Source of the DNA: Isoetes taiwanensis
Lineage: Eukaryota > Streptophyta > Lycopodiopsida > Isoetales > Isoetaceae
Direction: 5' to 3'
NCBI GenBank assembly: GCA_021234155.1
Contig: JAJEKV010000003.1
Span: 28,875,166 to 28,939,165, forward strand
Length of the DNA stretch: 64,000 nt
The notes below the pieces were generated by a model that saw only the letters and a list, made by a program, of their open reading frames with translations, searched no databases and was not told where the DNA came from. The position numbers were made by a program, and so were the translations under genes. This document shows positions 12,061 through 23,862 of this stretch, in pieces; position 1 is the first letter of the stretch; every line of letters starts with the position of its first letter.

Positions 12061-12805
12061 ATATACGATTAGATTTTAGATAGTCATGAAGTTGTAGACA
12101 TCTGTACAACACCTTGCTAAATTTGGAAGAAACAAGAAAATGGCATGATGTTAGATTGTATCCATGGCGACTTGAAGTTTGAGTTTGTGCATTTAGTGCA
12201 TGAAATCCCATCTTGATAATGTAGCCATTGAAATCCATTTTTCATAACAGCAATACTTTTTGCCCAAGGGTCATTCAATGGGGTTATTCAAAAAAAGAAG
12301 GAACTTGGGGTTGAATACCATATATTCGAATTTGACATTCCGCCCAACGCCAAAATTGTCTATAGGTGATAGTGAATTTTTTCTAGCGTCGATTTTGAAG
12401 GATGAGTTGGGAACATTGGAAGACCGATTCCCATAGTCCAAACAATTGATAAGCATTAAAGCCTATGCTTGGATGAAATATGGAACATTCACCATGGAAG
12501 CAACAGTTTACTATCCCTGCTCGACATGAGTTGATTGTGAAGAGCTGTTGATATGGTTAGGATTCAACGAATGGTTATAGTTGAAAGGTATGGCTATAGA
12601 TGACAATCATGATGCCTCTTAACATGTGCAAGCAATCAAAGGCTTGTGTAATAGTTGTAATGTGCTTTTAAGAATGGAATAGTATGTTTTGCATTGGCTA
12701 CTCGTGCGTAAGTTGTTATCTGCCTCTAAGAAAGGAAGGCACTTTCCTTTAACAATAGATGGAAATTCTAGTTGTAATGCCTTTAAGAAAGGAATATCTG
12801 TGGTA

Positions 12806-13008
12806 GCACTCTTTGCACCTCCCTTTAGCAATAGATGGGAATTCTGCAAGATGCAAAAACCACGTAACATAGTGCCATGGGGCATACAGGCTTAGCATAA
12901 ATACTCAATAGCACTTTTTGCACTTCCCTTTAATAGTAGATGGGAATTCTAGAAGACGTAAAGACCACGTACAATAGTGCCATAGGCATATAGGGTTAGC
13001 ATAGATAA
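12806..13008. repeat. ~100-bp tandem duplication
   Basis: Two adjacent copies share CACTTTTTGCAC, CCCTTTA, AGATGGGAATTCT, a segment with ACCACGTA, ATAGTGCCAT and GGTTAGCATA. A partial earlier copy (TTCCTTTAACAATAGATGG) lies near 12,745. Confidence 0.75.
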
Positions 13009-13059
13009 TAACAATTGCTAAGCATCCTTGAACTTCGAAATTTGAAATATACTTCATCT

Positions 13060-13672
13060 AAAAACATGGATATTCCAACTTTGTGTTAAGATCATGTCCA
13101 TACTTTGTTAATGTAACGCCACAATATTATAACACCTTTTTGAACTGCAATAGACATCCAAAAGGTTTTTTGTTGAATACAGATGTGCAAGTAAAATCTC
13201 ATGGCCTGTAAAAATTTGAACATGGATTCTGCACCTTACATAGTCAAGCTCTTGTGCATAACACAACAATGGCATTTGTGCAAAGCAATTGCTATATTCA
13301 ATGCTCTGGATACTTGGAAATTTGACATATACTTCCAACTTTGCGCTCACATATGTTCAAGATCTAAAAACATACATGGATATCCCGACTTTATGCTAAG
13401 ATCACGTTCATAATCTGTTAACAGAATGCCATAATGCCATAACACTTTTTTGAACCTGCAAAAGAAAATCCAAATCTTATTTGAAGTACAAAATTATATA
13501 TGGAAAGCTTTGCAGACATAAGAATTTGGTTTTCTGTTGAATACAGATATGTGCAAGGTCATGGCTTGTAAAAATTTAAACATGGTTTCTGCACCTTTTA
13601 TAGTCAAGCTCTTGTGCATAACACAACAATGGCATTTGTGCAAAGAAATTCCTATATTCAATGCTCTGGATA
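13060..13672. repeat. ~330-bp imperfect tandem duplication
   Basis: Two copies, about 13,060-13,310 and 13,375-13,672. Each has a CATGGATAT..AACTTT or GACTTT start, a TTTTTTGAAC segment, and a long block from GGCCTGTAAAAATTTGAACA to ATTCAATGCTCTGGA that is about 90% identical. No coding potential is seen. Confidence 0.8.
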
Positions 13673-13790
13673 AACAATATTAAGCTGAGAAATTCCACAG
13701 TGCCCTTTTTATTTCTTCAACATGCCACTGCATCTATAGAATATGCTAGGTTTCATCATATTGAATAATATAGAGAGCAAACAAAATAGA

Positions 13791-13995
13791 ATTCAAACTG
13801 GTCTTACCATAGGCGAACACAAGTAAACTCGAGGATCTAGACTGTTGCAACACGTTCAAATGCAGACATTGGTTGGAATTGGCATAGTGAGAAGTACATA
13901 AGAAAAATCAATCTTAAGAAAATTCCAAAAACTTTTTTGGCCATACCGGATAATCTCAAATTCAAAGGGTTGATTGTTGTTTCCAAAAGCCTGCA
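13791..13995. repeat. Direct repeat, left copy (contains extra ~70 bp)
   Basis: The block from ATTCAAACTGGTCTTACCAT to AAGTACATAAGAA is repeated at 16,449-16,563 with about 93% identity, and both copies continue into TTGTTTCCAAAAGCCTGCAA. The left copy has about 70 extra bases (13,905-13,975) that belong to a dispersed repeat also seen at 23.2 kb. Confidence 0.8.
13907..13975. repeat. Dispersed ~65-bp repeat, member 1
   Basis: The core TTTTTTGGCCATACCGGATA is shared with 23,207-23,272, and flanking bases match on both sides (AATTCCA..AAAC before; AAATT..AAAGGGTTGAT after). A diverged version lies near 1,540-1,615. It may be a fragment of a larger family whose ends are not visible here. Confidence 0.7.
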
Positions 13996-14369
13996 ATAAG
14001 TACATGAGGGCAAGCCAAATGGGAACTAAAAGTCAAAACCATTATTGCACCTGCCATCACCTCAAATATAAGCTAATGCACAAATGGGACTGATGCACTG
14101 GTTAGTGATTTATATCCATTCCACCAAGAAGCTTGAAAGAAGCAAATTCTTACCAATTGTTGAGAGATTTGCAGGAATTCGCAGGTAATTGATCGTCACT
14201 TTGATAATGAAAAATTTTCTCCAAGGAAAGGAATACAACAAATTGAAAAATACTCTCATGTTTTGTGTGAAGCTAATGATTTCTGATAACAATTTGCTCC
14301 CTTCCATGCTATAATCATAAAAACCACGAAAGGGCATGTGTTGCACATCATAGTAGAAACTATTGAATA

Positions 14370-15961
14370 ATAATAATAATAATAATATTTATTATCATGC
14401 CCCTTTGGACCTTGAGGTCATGGAGCAGCAAATAAACTTTACATGTCTGGTTGTAATTGAGTCAAAAATAGTCTATGTGACTCAATATTCTTAAAATAAC
14501 AGCCTAGTTTTTTAGGATCCATATCCAGAAGGCTATGAAAATTACGGAAATTAATACCAAACTTTGTACGGAGTCCTGCATATGCTGTACATGACAAAAA
14601 CACATGTTCCTCGTCTTCAACAACCCTGTCTGTACACAAAGAGCAAAGCCGTTCATCACGCGGGATGCCAAACCATCTGCCCATCTCTACTTGAAGCTTA
14701 TGTGAGCCAGTGCGGTAACGTGCAACGGTACGCTTCAGGGACAACGGGATACTTGCTTGAAGGTAGGTCTGATCAGAGTACACAAGCATCGGGTTCACCT
14801 CTGACATGTAGAATGTCATTTTGGTGCCTGGATTATGCCAGATCCGCTTGAGCACCTGTGACTGCACTATATCCCTTACTCCAATTTCTGAATCCGGCCA
14901 GCTTGTTATGTCCCAGCTGGCTGCCCAATCCAACACTTCTTTGTACCAACCCACATTTACAGATGATTCCAAAGCTCCCTTCAAATCCTCATCATCACCT
15001 AGAGCAGATATCCTGTTTACAAATGTAATCGTCTGGATCAATGCCTCTGCTTCCAGAGGTAATAGACCTGCTTCTGCCAACATTATGGGGTATGGTGTTT
15101 GCTGCTTGATACCTAGCTCCTCTTGTAAAAAAGTCTTTTGGACGCCTTCGACCAGTTTCCACATTCCTTTGGATAGAGCAGGGCCCCATATTGGAGCAAT
15201 CAAAGAACTACTTGTTTGAACCAAATCTTGAAGAGCATTCTTTTCAGCCTCCAGTCTTGTAATGATGCCTTATGACATCGTCTAAGCATGCTATATAGGG
15301 CTCCTTTCCCTCCTGCTACCCGTCTCTTAATGCAATCTTTCCACTTATAATTAGCAGAGAATTCAAGACCGAGATATTTGTATTGACTTCTACCGCTTTC
15401 CAACGTTTAGCCACAATAAGTGAAACGTGGTTGCGCCTGATACCACAAATCATTACCTTGGATTTGGATAAGTTTACCTTCATTCTTTTTGCCACGCAGA
15501 ATTCATTAAGTGTTTGCAAATGTCTTTGAAGACCTGCTGGTGTTTCTGCCATTAACACCAAGTCATCTGCAAAAAGTAGCAGCCTAATCAAGTGGTCACC
15601 CAGCCGAACCCCTGCAACACCGTTCCTTTCCAACCATGCCTGCAATTCATCTATGTACAATCCAAAGAGCGTGGGTGACAGAGGACATCCTTGTCTTACC
15701 CCGATTGTGCTGTGGATCTCGGTAGGGTTGTAAGGTAATCGCGCTCTGACTTCTTTATACAGTTGGGATACTGCACCCATGATCTCCAGAGGGACTCCAA
15801 TCTCTTTCATCCTGTTGCCCAATTCATCTCTCGGCACCGTGTCAAAGGCTTTGGAGAAATCGATGAATGCCAAGAACAATGCTTTCTTTGGTCTCTTTGC
15901 CTTTTCAACGAGCACCCTTAAAGTAAGGGCGTGATCCAAAGTACTATGCAGCTTCCTGAAG
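14370..15961 (-). mobile_element. 5'-truncated non-L1 LINE with target-site duplication
   Basis: A non-LTR retrotransposon fragment on the minus strand. Its 3' end carries an (ATT)n microsatellite tail (plus-strand AATAATAAT at 14,370-14,390), a mark of CR1/I/RTE-like elements rather than poly-A L1 elements. The 10-bp direct repeat CTATTGAATA occurs at 14,360-14,369 and again at 15,962-15,971, immediately outside the element, so both borders are well fixed. The 5' half (endonuclease and the start of RT) is missing, as is usual after incomplete reverse transcription. Confidence 0.88.
14439..15939 (-). pseudogene. LINE reverse transcriptase, frameshifted
   Basis: The first open segment (15,939 to about 15,390) encodes the palm and fingers of a non-LTR reverse transcriptase: FIDFSKAFDTVPRDEL (motif A), GVRQGCPLSPTLFGLYIDEL (motif B) and LLFADDLVLMAET, where FADD is the catalytic box. 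The frame then shifts near 15,385 into YKYLGLEFSANYKWK and again near 15,220 into APIWGPALSKGMWK. The second long segment (15,224-14,439) ends with a CSLCTDRVVEDEEHVFLSC zinc-knuckle-like motif. The KAFDTVPRDEL style is that of non-L1 clades. Two frameshifts make it non-functional unless they are assembly errors. Confidence 0.85.
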
Positions 15962-16448
15962 CTATTGAATAGACACTTCTAAATTTACATTAGCTGAAGT
16001 TGCCAAACCTAACTTGAACAGGTCGATTTACATAGTTCTTGGAGGTTGCTGGTTGAACCATAAGCTGGGTAAATAGGATCGATTTGCATAGCCCGCAGTT
16101 CATCCTTAACATTCTGCACATGTCGGAAGACAACCCTTTAGCAAGTAGTGACAGCCCATTGCATACCTTGTTCAATTGCGCACACAAAGGGGAAAAATAT
16201 ACACATAACAAAGCCAACGGGACTCCTATTTATGAAAATTAAATAGCTATGTTATAGAATGAAATGCTCACCCTGAGGACAAATGTCCTTCCTGTTGTCT
16301 CAATATCAACCATTCTTTCTTCTTCCCTTTTACAATTCGAGCCCACTAAAGATTTCTGGGAAACCTGCAATTTTTCTAGCATAGAGACCTTTCATATCAA
16401 GAGAATAATGATAGTACCATGCACAACCTAGTATTAACACATGAATAA

Positions 16449-16590
16449 ATTCAAACTGGTCTTACCATAGGCGAACACAACTAAACTCAAGGTTTTAGAC
16501 TGTTGCAACACATTCAAATGCACACATTGGTTGGAATTGGCATAATGAGAAGTACATAAGAATTATTGTTTCCAAAAGCCTGCAATGTAC
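16449..16590. repeat. Direct repeat, right copy
   Basis: This is the partner of 13,791-13,995. It lacks the ~70-bp dispersed-repeat segment that the left copy has between ATAAGAA and TTGTTTCC. The two copies lie on either side of the LINE at 14,370-15,961, but they are not its target-site duplication. Confidence 0.8.
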
Positions 16591-18710
16591 AGGCAAAATA
16601 GTTAAGATCAATCATGATGTCAAGAAAGAATACCTCAAATGCTCACCAATCTTATTGCCACAAAACCCACATTGTAGGAGGCATTTGTTATATGGAAAGC
16701 ACAAAAAGGCATTGAATATAGAAAAATCAGATTCGCCATACTCATTCTTAGGATGCAACATTCATCTTACTTCAGAGGATATCAGCTTTCTTCTGGATCA
16801 GTAAACAAAACTTTTTAGGTTGGCAGTATGATAACATGCAGATATGAGAAACTTGAAAATTCAAAATCAGTATAGCACTAATCTTACATGGAGATAAACC
16901 TTACCTGCCTGATTAATAGCAGTCTTTAGCTCTTGCAGTGAGCTCAAACCATTTTTACAGATGTACGCTTCAGAAGAAACACTGCTCGTAACTTCCCAAC
17001 TGCCAAAAAATAGATTGTAACTATTTCATATAAACTTTCAGATTGACATGGGAGAAACACAGATTTTAGCCTCAATTCACATGAGAATAAAACATGTTAG
17101 TCTAGTAGATCCTGCAACTGAAGAATACAAAGCATAGAAGGCTGGATATAAGTATGAGCAGCATCATGTGCATGTGTGGCACATATAGACAGACGTGCCC
17201 CATGATCATCCCAGCCTAATTTCCTATGAAAAACCAAGAGCAAACCCTATCAAAAACTCTACATCTCTTTTTCACATTCATAAGCCAAATAGGCCAAAGG
17301 AATTCATAAGGCTCAAACTCCATAGGCTTTTCATTGAATTTAGTAGCTACTATCACCAAGAATTTGTTATCAAATTTCCAATTCCAAGAAAATCATTGTG
17401 CTTTCCTAATACAAATTTTATTAGAGAACTAAGAACCTATGATAAACAGAGAGGTATCTATTGTATGTTTATGAATAAACAATCATCGTTGTATCAGAGC
17501 TCTCTAAAAGCTCTTTCACTAAAAAGGACATGCCAAAAAAAGGTGCTCTCCTGTAAATGAAGAATAAACGACATATGAAAGTATAAATGTGAAAGTAGAT
17601 ACTTTTAAGACTATTGCAGAAGTACCAGTAATTTCAACCAACAATTTTGTATACCAACTTGCTATTTTCAAAGTAAATTATAGGTGGAATGCAACCACAA
17701 ACTGAATATGAACATCTGGATGGGTCTATATTATTTGCCCGGAAAGGCAAAGCACATGAGCAAGACATTCAATCTTTGCACACTATCTTATAAGCTAAAC
17801 CTCTAAACCATCTTTATATCTAACCTGCTATATAGTTCCAAGTTGAAGGCATGCGACAAATGAAAAGGAATTTGTCAAAATCATTGCTAGAAGTAGCAGG
17901 GCCGACCCTTTACCTGCATATAATTGATGCCTGGTTTATCTTCTTAGAAATAGAATTGATAAAGGCTGATGCTGGGCCAATCCTGTGTAAATTTTTGCTC
18001 AAGTCCTCTTATTTTGCTCAAAGATGCAAAATCCCTGTGCAAATTTGGCAAAATCAGAAGGTGAAGCAGCACCCGCCTATGGATAACATGCAAGTGCCCT
18101 GCTTGAAAATCCTTAAAGGATATTATAGTGCTCCGCATCAAAATTCTTTTCAAAATCCTTTGAAGACATACTTATAGGTGCCACCCAGATGCATGTGATT
18201 ATAAGCTCTCGACTCGATAAGGGCGGTGCCGAACGAAATCCAAAACCCAAAAATGATACATGCAAAACTTCTTCGATTTTTGGAATATCGGATATGTTTT
18301 CCGGCATCGAAAAACCCTATACCTTAGAAAATCAATCTTAAACAAGGTGCTGCGCACGGAGGGTTGCCCTCCATGGCTAGAGGGTAAAGTGGCTTAAGTC
18401 ATAGTTCAAAGTTATGTTTTGACAATCAATTCAAATTGCTACTTCTAGACAATAGAATACTTGATACCATGACTGCCAATGGAATTGGCCTGAAGAAGTC
18501 TTTGGTGCTCGGCAGGGAAGAAGTATTGCAAAAGCATAAGGACATCATATTTTAAGAAACAATTTTTTAGACTTGAGCATAAGATATTATTAGATTATCT
18601 TGTATTATTAGCCGGCCTAAGGACATAGTGGAATCTCACGCCCAAGCACAACATTGCATCGAGGTGTTATGAGGCTAAATGTGGCTTTGGTTAAGATTCA
18701 TTAACATATA
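16591..18710. other. No gene recognised
   Basis: AT-rich noncoding sequence. Open frames at 17,195-17,560 and 17,851-18,177 have no recognisable domain and no splice context that would join them into a gene. Confidence 0.5.
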
Positions 18711-18726
18711 AAGTTATCACTCTTTT

Positions 18727-19688
18727 TTTTTTTTTTGAAGAACTGTGTCATCAATATATTAAAAGAATGGTAATGTTACAAAGCAAGTGAGGAGGAAGGA
18801 GAACTGCCCCAAAGAGACAGTGATACCTCGACACTCCACAACAAACTCACAGAAAAACTGTAACTCTACTGCTGTACAAACCGACCATCACCATCTACAA
18901 CACCCAAGAAGTCCCGCCAAATGGCAAACTTCCGCTCTACTACTCCCTGAACACCGTAAAGCTTTGAAATAGCTTGTACCGAAGTCGAGGAATCGAGAGG
19001 CCGCAGTCAATGAATCCCCCGAAGATCCACAACCGCCGCCGGCTTCAAATCAACCACACCAACCAAGCCACACACGATGCAAGGCTTGCCGCCGCAAGAG
19101 CCGCCAAGCACCGGATATACATGAAGCAAAGAATCGGCAAGCTGGCGGCTAGTCAATCTCACCAAATAGAGCCCTAACCCAATCCCGTGCAGACTGCAAG
19201 TGAAGGCATAAAACCGCATAATGCTCCACGGGCCTCACGATGAAGGCCACAACAAGGGCGCGAGAGGGCTCACACCCGCCTAAACCGACTCACAAGGGCA
19301 TTCACCCCGACATACGGATGCACCACCGCCACGTAAGCACCCTAACCTTCGGTGGGGGAAGTGAGCTCCATGTCCACGTCCAAAGTGAGCGCCATCGAGA
19401 ACCCGGAAGCTGCAGAGACCACTTGCCTGAAGGGGGCAGTGTGTCATGAATAGCCAGCACCCGGTAACAAGACCGCACAAAGCAAGAAGACACAACCACC
19501 ACATCATCCTGAGGGACTATAGGTATGTGTAGCGGAATACTCCCCGCCACGTGTTCCCAGATAGCCCGGTCACTGCCCCTCAGGCGAAAGCGAGCTCGAA
19601 AGAACTCCCACGAAGCTAGCTGACCACCCCAATACCAATCCTCCAAGGTGAGCACAGCAGCTCGCCTCCAACGGGCCTGCGTCCGAGC
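18727..19688 (-). mobile_element. 5'-truncated L1-type LINE, copy B, with 16-bp TSD
   Basis: Closely related to copy A at 2.4-3.2 kb and extending about 160 bp further towards the 5' side. It is flanked by a perfect 16-bp target-site duplication, AAGTTATCACTCTTTT, at 18,711-18,726 and 19,689-19,704, with a poly-A tail (poly-T on the plus strand) at the 3' end. The zf-RVT frame that is open in copy A is broken here into several short frames (for example 19,302-19,655 and 19,007-19,219). Many differences from copy A are losses of the middle base in CAG or CTG. It also lacks about 30 bp present in copy A near 3,190-3,220. Confidence 0.9.
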
Positions 19689-19704
19689 AAGTTATCACTC
19701 TTTT

Positions 19705-21746
19705 ACCAAAGCTCTCAACAAAAATATGAAGTAGCATATGTTGCCTGTTAATTCACAGAAAACATAAGTTTATAATGGCGGCATGTGTATCATGACTTGA
19801 TGATATAGAATAATAGATTCTTTGTGGTTGGCAATTTCATACCAAAGAAAAGCCATGGCCGCTTATAATTGAATTCCTAAACATGCTACAGGGTAATAGT
19901 TAGCACATTATGATAAAACCTGGATCAAATTTAAAAATAGATCTGGAATTGGCACCAATAGACACATAATGCAAATTATCCTTTCTTAGTATGGTGACTC
20001 CTCATAATATCAACTCGACAAAAATCACCATACCCAGCCCATATTGATGTATGCACCTCAACATATGTCTGATCAAGGACAGTCGAAGGAAAGTGAGCAT
20101 TTGCTCTAGAAAGCAATGGTGAGATAACATAAGTGATATGAGTTTTTATATGAATGTATAGCAGAAGGGAATATCTGAATTTTGAAGTCTGCATAAAGTG
20201 AGATTCTCTACACCAACATTTTTATTTTGCTTCTGTAGAGTTTTGCGGTCATTGTTCCGCAACATGTAAGTCATGTCTAACCAACTCGCACATACTTGTC
20301 AAAGAATAAAGGTGTTATATAACTTGGAATAAAACTTTTACCTATCTTAAAGCTGCAATTTCGAAACCCTGCGATGCATACAACTGTTTTTTTACAACTC
20401 TACTTCCACATGTTTCTATTCTAGTACATCTATCCTTATTGCTATATCCTTATTGCTTTTTTTCGATCATTGGATCGAAGCATAATTCTATGAATGTGCC
20501 AAATCAAGGGTTGTGGAATTTCCACATCAGACCCATGTATACGTCTACGCACCCCATACACTGTTTCTACGTATTCATCTACATCTAATACTTTAATGCA
20601 TACAAATAAACAATGAATATGATACGATTGCATTTACAACAGATAGACAATAAGATAACAGGGAATATATTACATTGAAAGCAGTTCATATCTGAAAAAC
20701 AACAGTCGTGAAAGGAGCTTCAAGAAGAAGCTTCCACAAAGGGCGTGCATGCCCAAAAGGTCTGTGCATAAGCAGAACTGGAAAACAACAGATATCATGA
20801 GCAGAAGCAGCAAAGCAGGCAGTCTTGGCTTCGAAGAACACATAAGAACATCGGCGGCAGTCCTGCCATAGCCAGAGTAGCCATAGCTGCAACCCAACCT
20901 TTATGCAGAAATTGCCCTGTAGATGAAATACAAAGCTTTAAGCAGAAATCTTCCCTCATAAATCGTCGGATCTTCCCTCAGAAATCTTTCCTCAGAAATC
21001 GCCAGATCTTCCCTCAGAAAGCATCGCCTCATCCCCTGAAGTTTCATCTTTCAGCTCCCCTGCTTCTCCCTGCTTCTTTCCGCTTCTCCCCTGGTTCTTC
21101 CCGCTTCTCACCAGAAGCTTCTCACAGGCGGAACCAGAAGCTTCTCACAGGTGCAGAGCTCCTCAGGTCCGGCCATGCTCAGCCTTCTCGGCTTCCCGCC
21201 ATGCTCGGACGGCAGCTGCCGCGACAACTGCCAATTTCATTTCTACCAAAACCCTAACATTTTTCGCGAAACCACCAACAAAATCATACTAAAAAATAAA
21301 ACCCACCCCCTTTTCCCGCCAAACCACTGCCAAAATCATAGGAAAAGAAAATTTGGGAACCTTATCAATGCTTTGGTTGTTTACTATAAATTGTATAAAA
21401 GAGCAGGAAATCAATATCATGCACGTACATGCAAATAGCACAAGGTTAAATGATTGACATATTATTACTTTTAATTATTAACTGCCAATAGTTAAGTTTG
21501 CCTTTGAATATGACTGTGCACCATGCAAAAAATATGCTGCCGAATTAGCTTATTTGCAATAATGATAAATAATATGAACATGCATTTGTTTAGACAATTT
21601 TGAAGAATTTAAAGGCATTATTTTTCGTGGCAAATAGAATTTATGGAAGTACCATTTTTCAATTCAATTGTCCTGCTTTACAAACAATATGCAAAATTAC
21701 AAAAGTGATCTAACAGAGGTAATGATGTCAATGATGTCAGGTTATT
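19705..21746. other. No gene recognised; short pyrimidine-rich repeats
   Basis: Noncoding. Around 20,945-21,020 a CTTCCCTCAGAAATC unit recurs about four times. Around 21,055-21,150 are repeats of CCGCTTCTCCC and CAGAAGCTTCTCACAGG. No further exons of the quinolinate synthase fragment next to it were found here, although they would be expected on this side. Confidence 0.5.
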
Positions 21747-23037
21747 TGCAATATATTTGCACCCAGCAGCTACCATTTTCACAGCACGGTCAGCCATGAC
21801 AAGGGAATCAGAAATATGGATGTGAGGCCACAATTTCTGTGCTGCAGCCAACACGCCTTGCACCTCAGGGTCCATGTAGAAGTGTGCAACAACACCAATC
21901 TTCTTGGTTTCTAGAAGTTTTGCCAGCTTTTCCACTTTTGTACTATATGGAAACAAGTACTTAGCCTGAAATAATATAAGACATGACAAGCTGTCATGGG
22001 ATGTAAATGATTAACAAGGAAAGATGTTCATTCAGCATAAGACTAATAAAATATAATACATATTCAATGTCTGGACAAGTTGGATAATGCATGCGTCTTG
22101 TGACTAATTTGTGATAGCTATCGACTTCAAAGTTACTCTATGCAGTTCTGCCCCCCTTTGTATAGAAAAAGCTTCTGCATAAGGATATGCAAATATCGTG
22201 CCCCTCTGAGATAATTAAATAACGATGTCTCTCACAAACATCAATGCTACCTCCGCAACTTCGGCATAGAAGTTGCGGACTACCTCTTGGTCAAAGAAGT
22301 AAAAACTTGGGCAAACTATTGGATGACAACATCAGGAAGACACTTACGCTTTTTATGACAAATCGATGCTATGAATCCTAGATGACGGTGCCAATAGACA
22401 TGCCAATAATTGTAAATATTGAGATGGACACAATTTTGTGAGCAGCCGAAGGGATCTATAAGTAATAACTATAAGCAATTTGAACTAGCAAAATAATAGA
22501 TTAGGAATCACCACATTTGTCACCATGGCATCTTTTAGTAAATCCATTTTTCTTTATATACCTCAAGCTTTTAAATTGTGCAAGTAGGCTGAACAGAGGT
22601 TTCAATGGCTTCACCATTGATAACAAATAAATGGAATCGTATTAAGAGGCAAATCCTAATAAATATAGGAATTTACACGCACCACAAGCTTGATTTCGAA
22701 TTTTTAACACTTTGTATAATTGATGATAATCACCGTAAAATCGGGTTAGGAAGAAATATGTACTAACCTTGTACATCAAAAAATCACCTGGGGGACTATA
22801 TCATTTGCGATAATAAGAACGAAGGAAAAAGGCCGGAAAGTAGGCATTCCCTCCTCGCCCGCTAGTAAAATGCGTGCCTTTTTTTGCATCGTAACAAGCA
22901 CATTATACCACGTATTAGTTCTAGACATTGTTCCTCCAATCCCTATTCCAAGCCTGCCCAACAAGTCCGGGGAAGCTGCAAACACTTCCTGAGGTCTGGA
23001 ACCATTCATAGCTGAAACAAGGATCCGCACACAATCC
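21747..23037 (-). pseudogene. Quinolinate synthase gene fragment (two exons)
   Basis: Quinolinate synthase (NadA) condenses iminoaspartate and dihydroxyacetone phosphate in plastid NAD synthesis; plant versions carry an N-terminal SufE domain. The first exon here (about 23,037-22,768) encodes RILVSAMNGSRPQEVFAASP and NTWYNVLVTMQKKAR, the linker between SufE and NadA. It ends at a donor (AAG|GTTAGT), but one base is missing near 22,790, so DIVPQ runs into a stop. The second exon (21,965-21,747) starts after a good acceptor with AKYLFPYSTKVEKL. It contains KKIGVVAHFYMDPEVQGVL and HISDSLVMADRAVKM, hallmarks of the NadA N-terminal domain. After CKYIA there is no GT donor. Neither the SufE exons nor the later NadA exons, including the Fe-S cysteines, are found nearby. 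It is most likely a broken or transposed fragment. Confidence 0.75.
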
Positions 23038-23206
23038 TCTCCGGTTAGCCAGTTTCAAGAGTGGCTGCCCAACAACGAAAACGACCTAGCATTTACAGCC
23101 AATAAGGGGTTTTTAGCAGTCATAGGCATATTTCAAGCATATACTGGCATATACCTATAATATGCCACAAACCCACATAAACAAGGGTTTGCCCCCTTAG
23201 GGGCAA

Positions 23207-23272
23207 CCCAAAAAATTCCAGAAACTTTTTTGGCCATACCGGATAATCCCAAATTAAAAGGGTTGATGGATT
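23207..23272. repeat. Dispersed ~65-bp repeat, member 2
   Basis: Near-identical to 13,907-13,975, with TTTTTTGGCCATACCGGATA at its centre. It lies between the quinolinate synthase fragment and the KH-domain gene, probably in the promoter region of the latter. Confidence 0.7.
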
Positions 23273-23274
23273 TG

Positions 23275-23862
23275 ATCCATGTATACCCTAGGAAGTGAAA
23301 CTCTATTGTCGTATCCACATGTCGAAAAGAGGAACAACAAGTAGCCACGAAGATGGTGACGTGGAAGCTACGTGCGCAACTTGCCAACAATATGCCCTAA
23401 CCATAAAGAAACAGCACTCTGCGCTTCCGTTTGGTTTTAGCAGTTCCGCTTCTTCCCCTGTTCGACGCAAGCTCGCTTTTGCTTGACATAGGTACGTCCC
23501 CCTTCATGTCCATTTCTGCCTTCTTTCCGTTTTTCTTCTCATTTGATGCAACAATGTTCATCATTTCTTCTTGTTGAAATGCCGTCCTTGCTATGTAGAC
23601 GCTATGTGGCCACCCATTTAACTTTCCTAGCTTCTTATGTTGCTTTTCTTTCTTGGGCTTCTACCTTGCTTTTCAAGTTTGTTGCTTGGGTCTTTGGCCG
23701 AATTTTGCTTTTTTGCTACAAGCCACTGTTCTCTTACTCTCAGATTTGATATTTTGTTCGTTCTATATTTTGTACAATTTGCCCAGAGGCAATTTTTGCT
23801 TGTCTTTTGTTGCCTTACATCTTGGCACAATTTGTCTGCGTTGCAGCAGTTTTTAGCGGAAT
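23275..23862 (+). promoter_or_regulatory. Promoter and 5' UTR with intron of the KH-domain gene
   Basis: A likely 5' UTR exon ends ..GACATAG|GTACGT at 23,491/23,492. An intron rich in T follows and ends TTTGTCTGCGTTGCAG at 23,846. The last 16 bases of the 5' UTR then lead into the ATG at 23,863. Introns in the 5' UTR are common in plant RNA-binding protein genes. The transcription start is not certain and no clear TATA box is seen. Confidence 0.5.

Noticed and set aside
14564-15219. Plus-strand frames of 95 and 132 codons
   Set aside because: They overlap the LINE reverse-transcriptase frames on the other strand and contain no domain.
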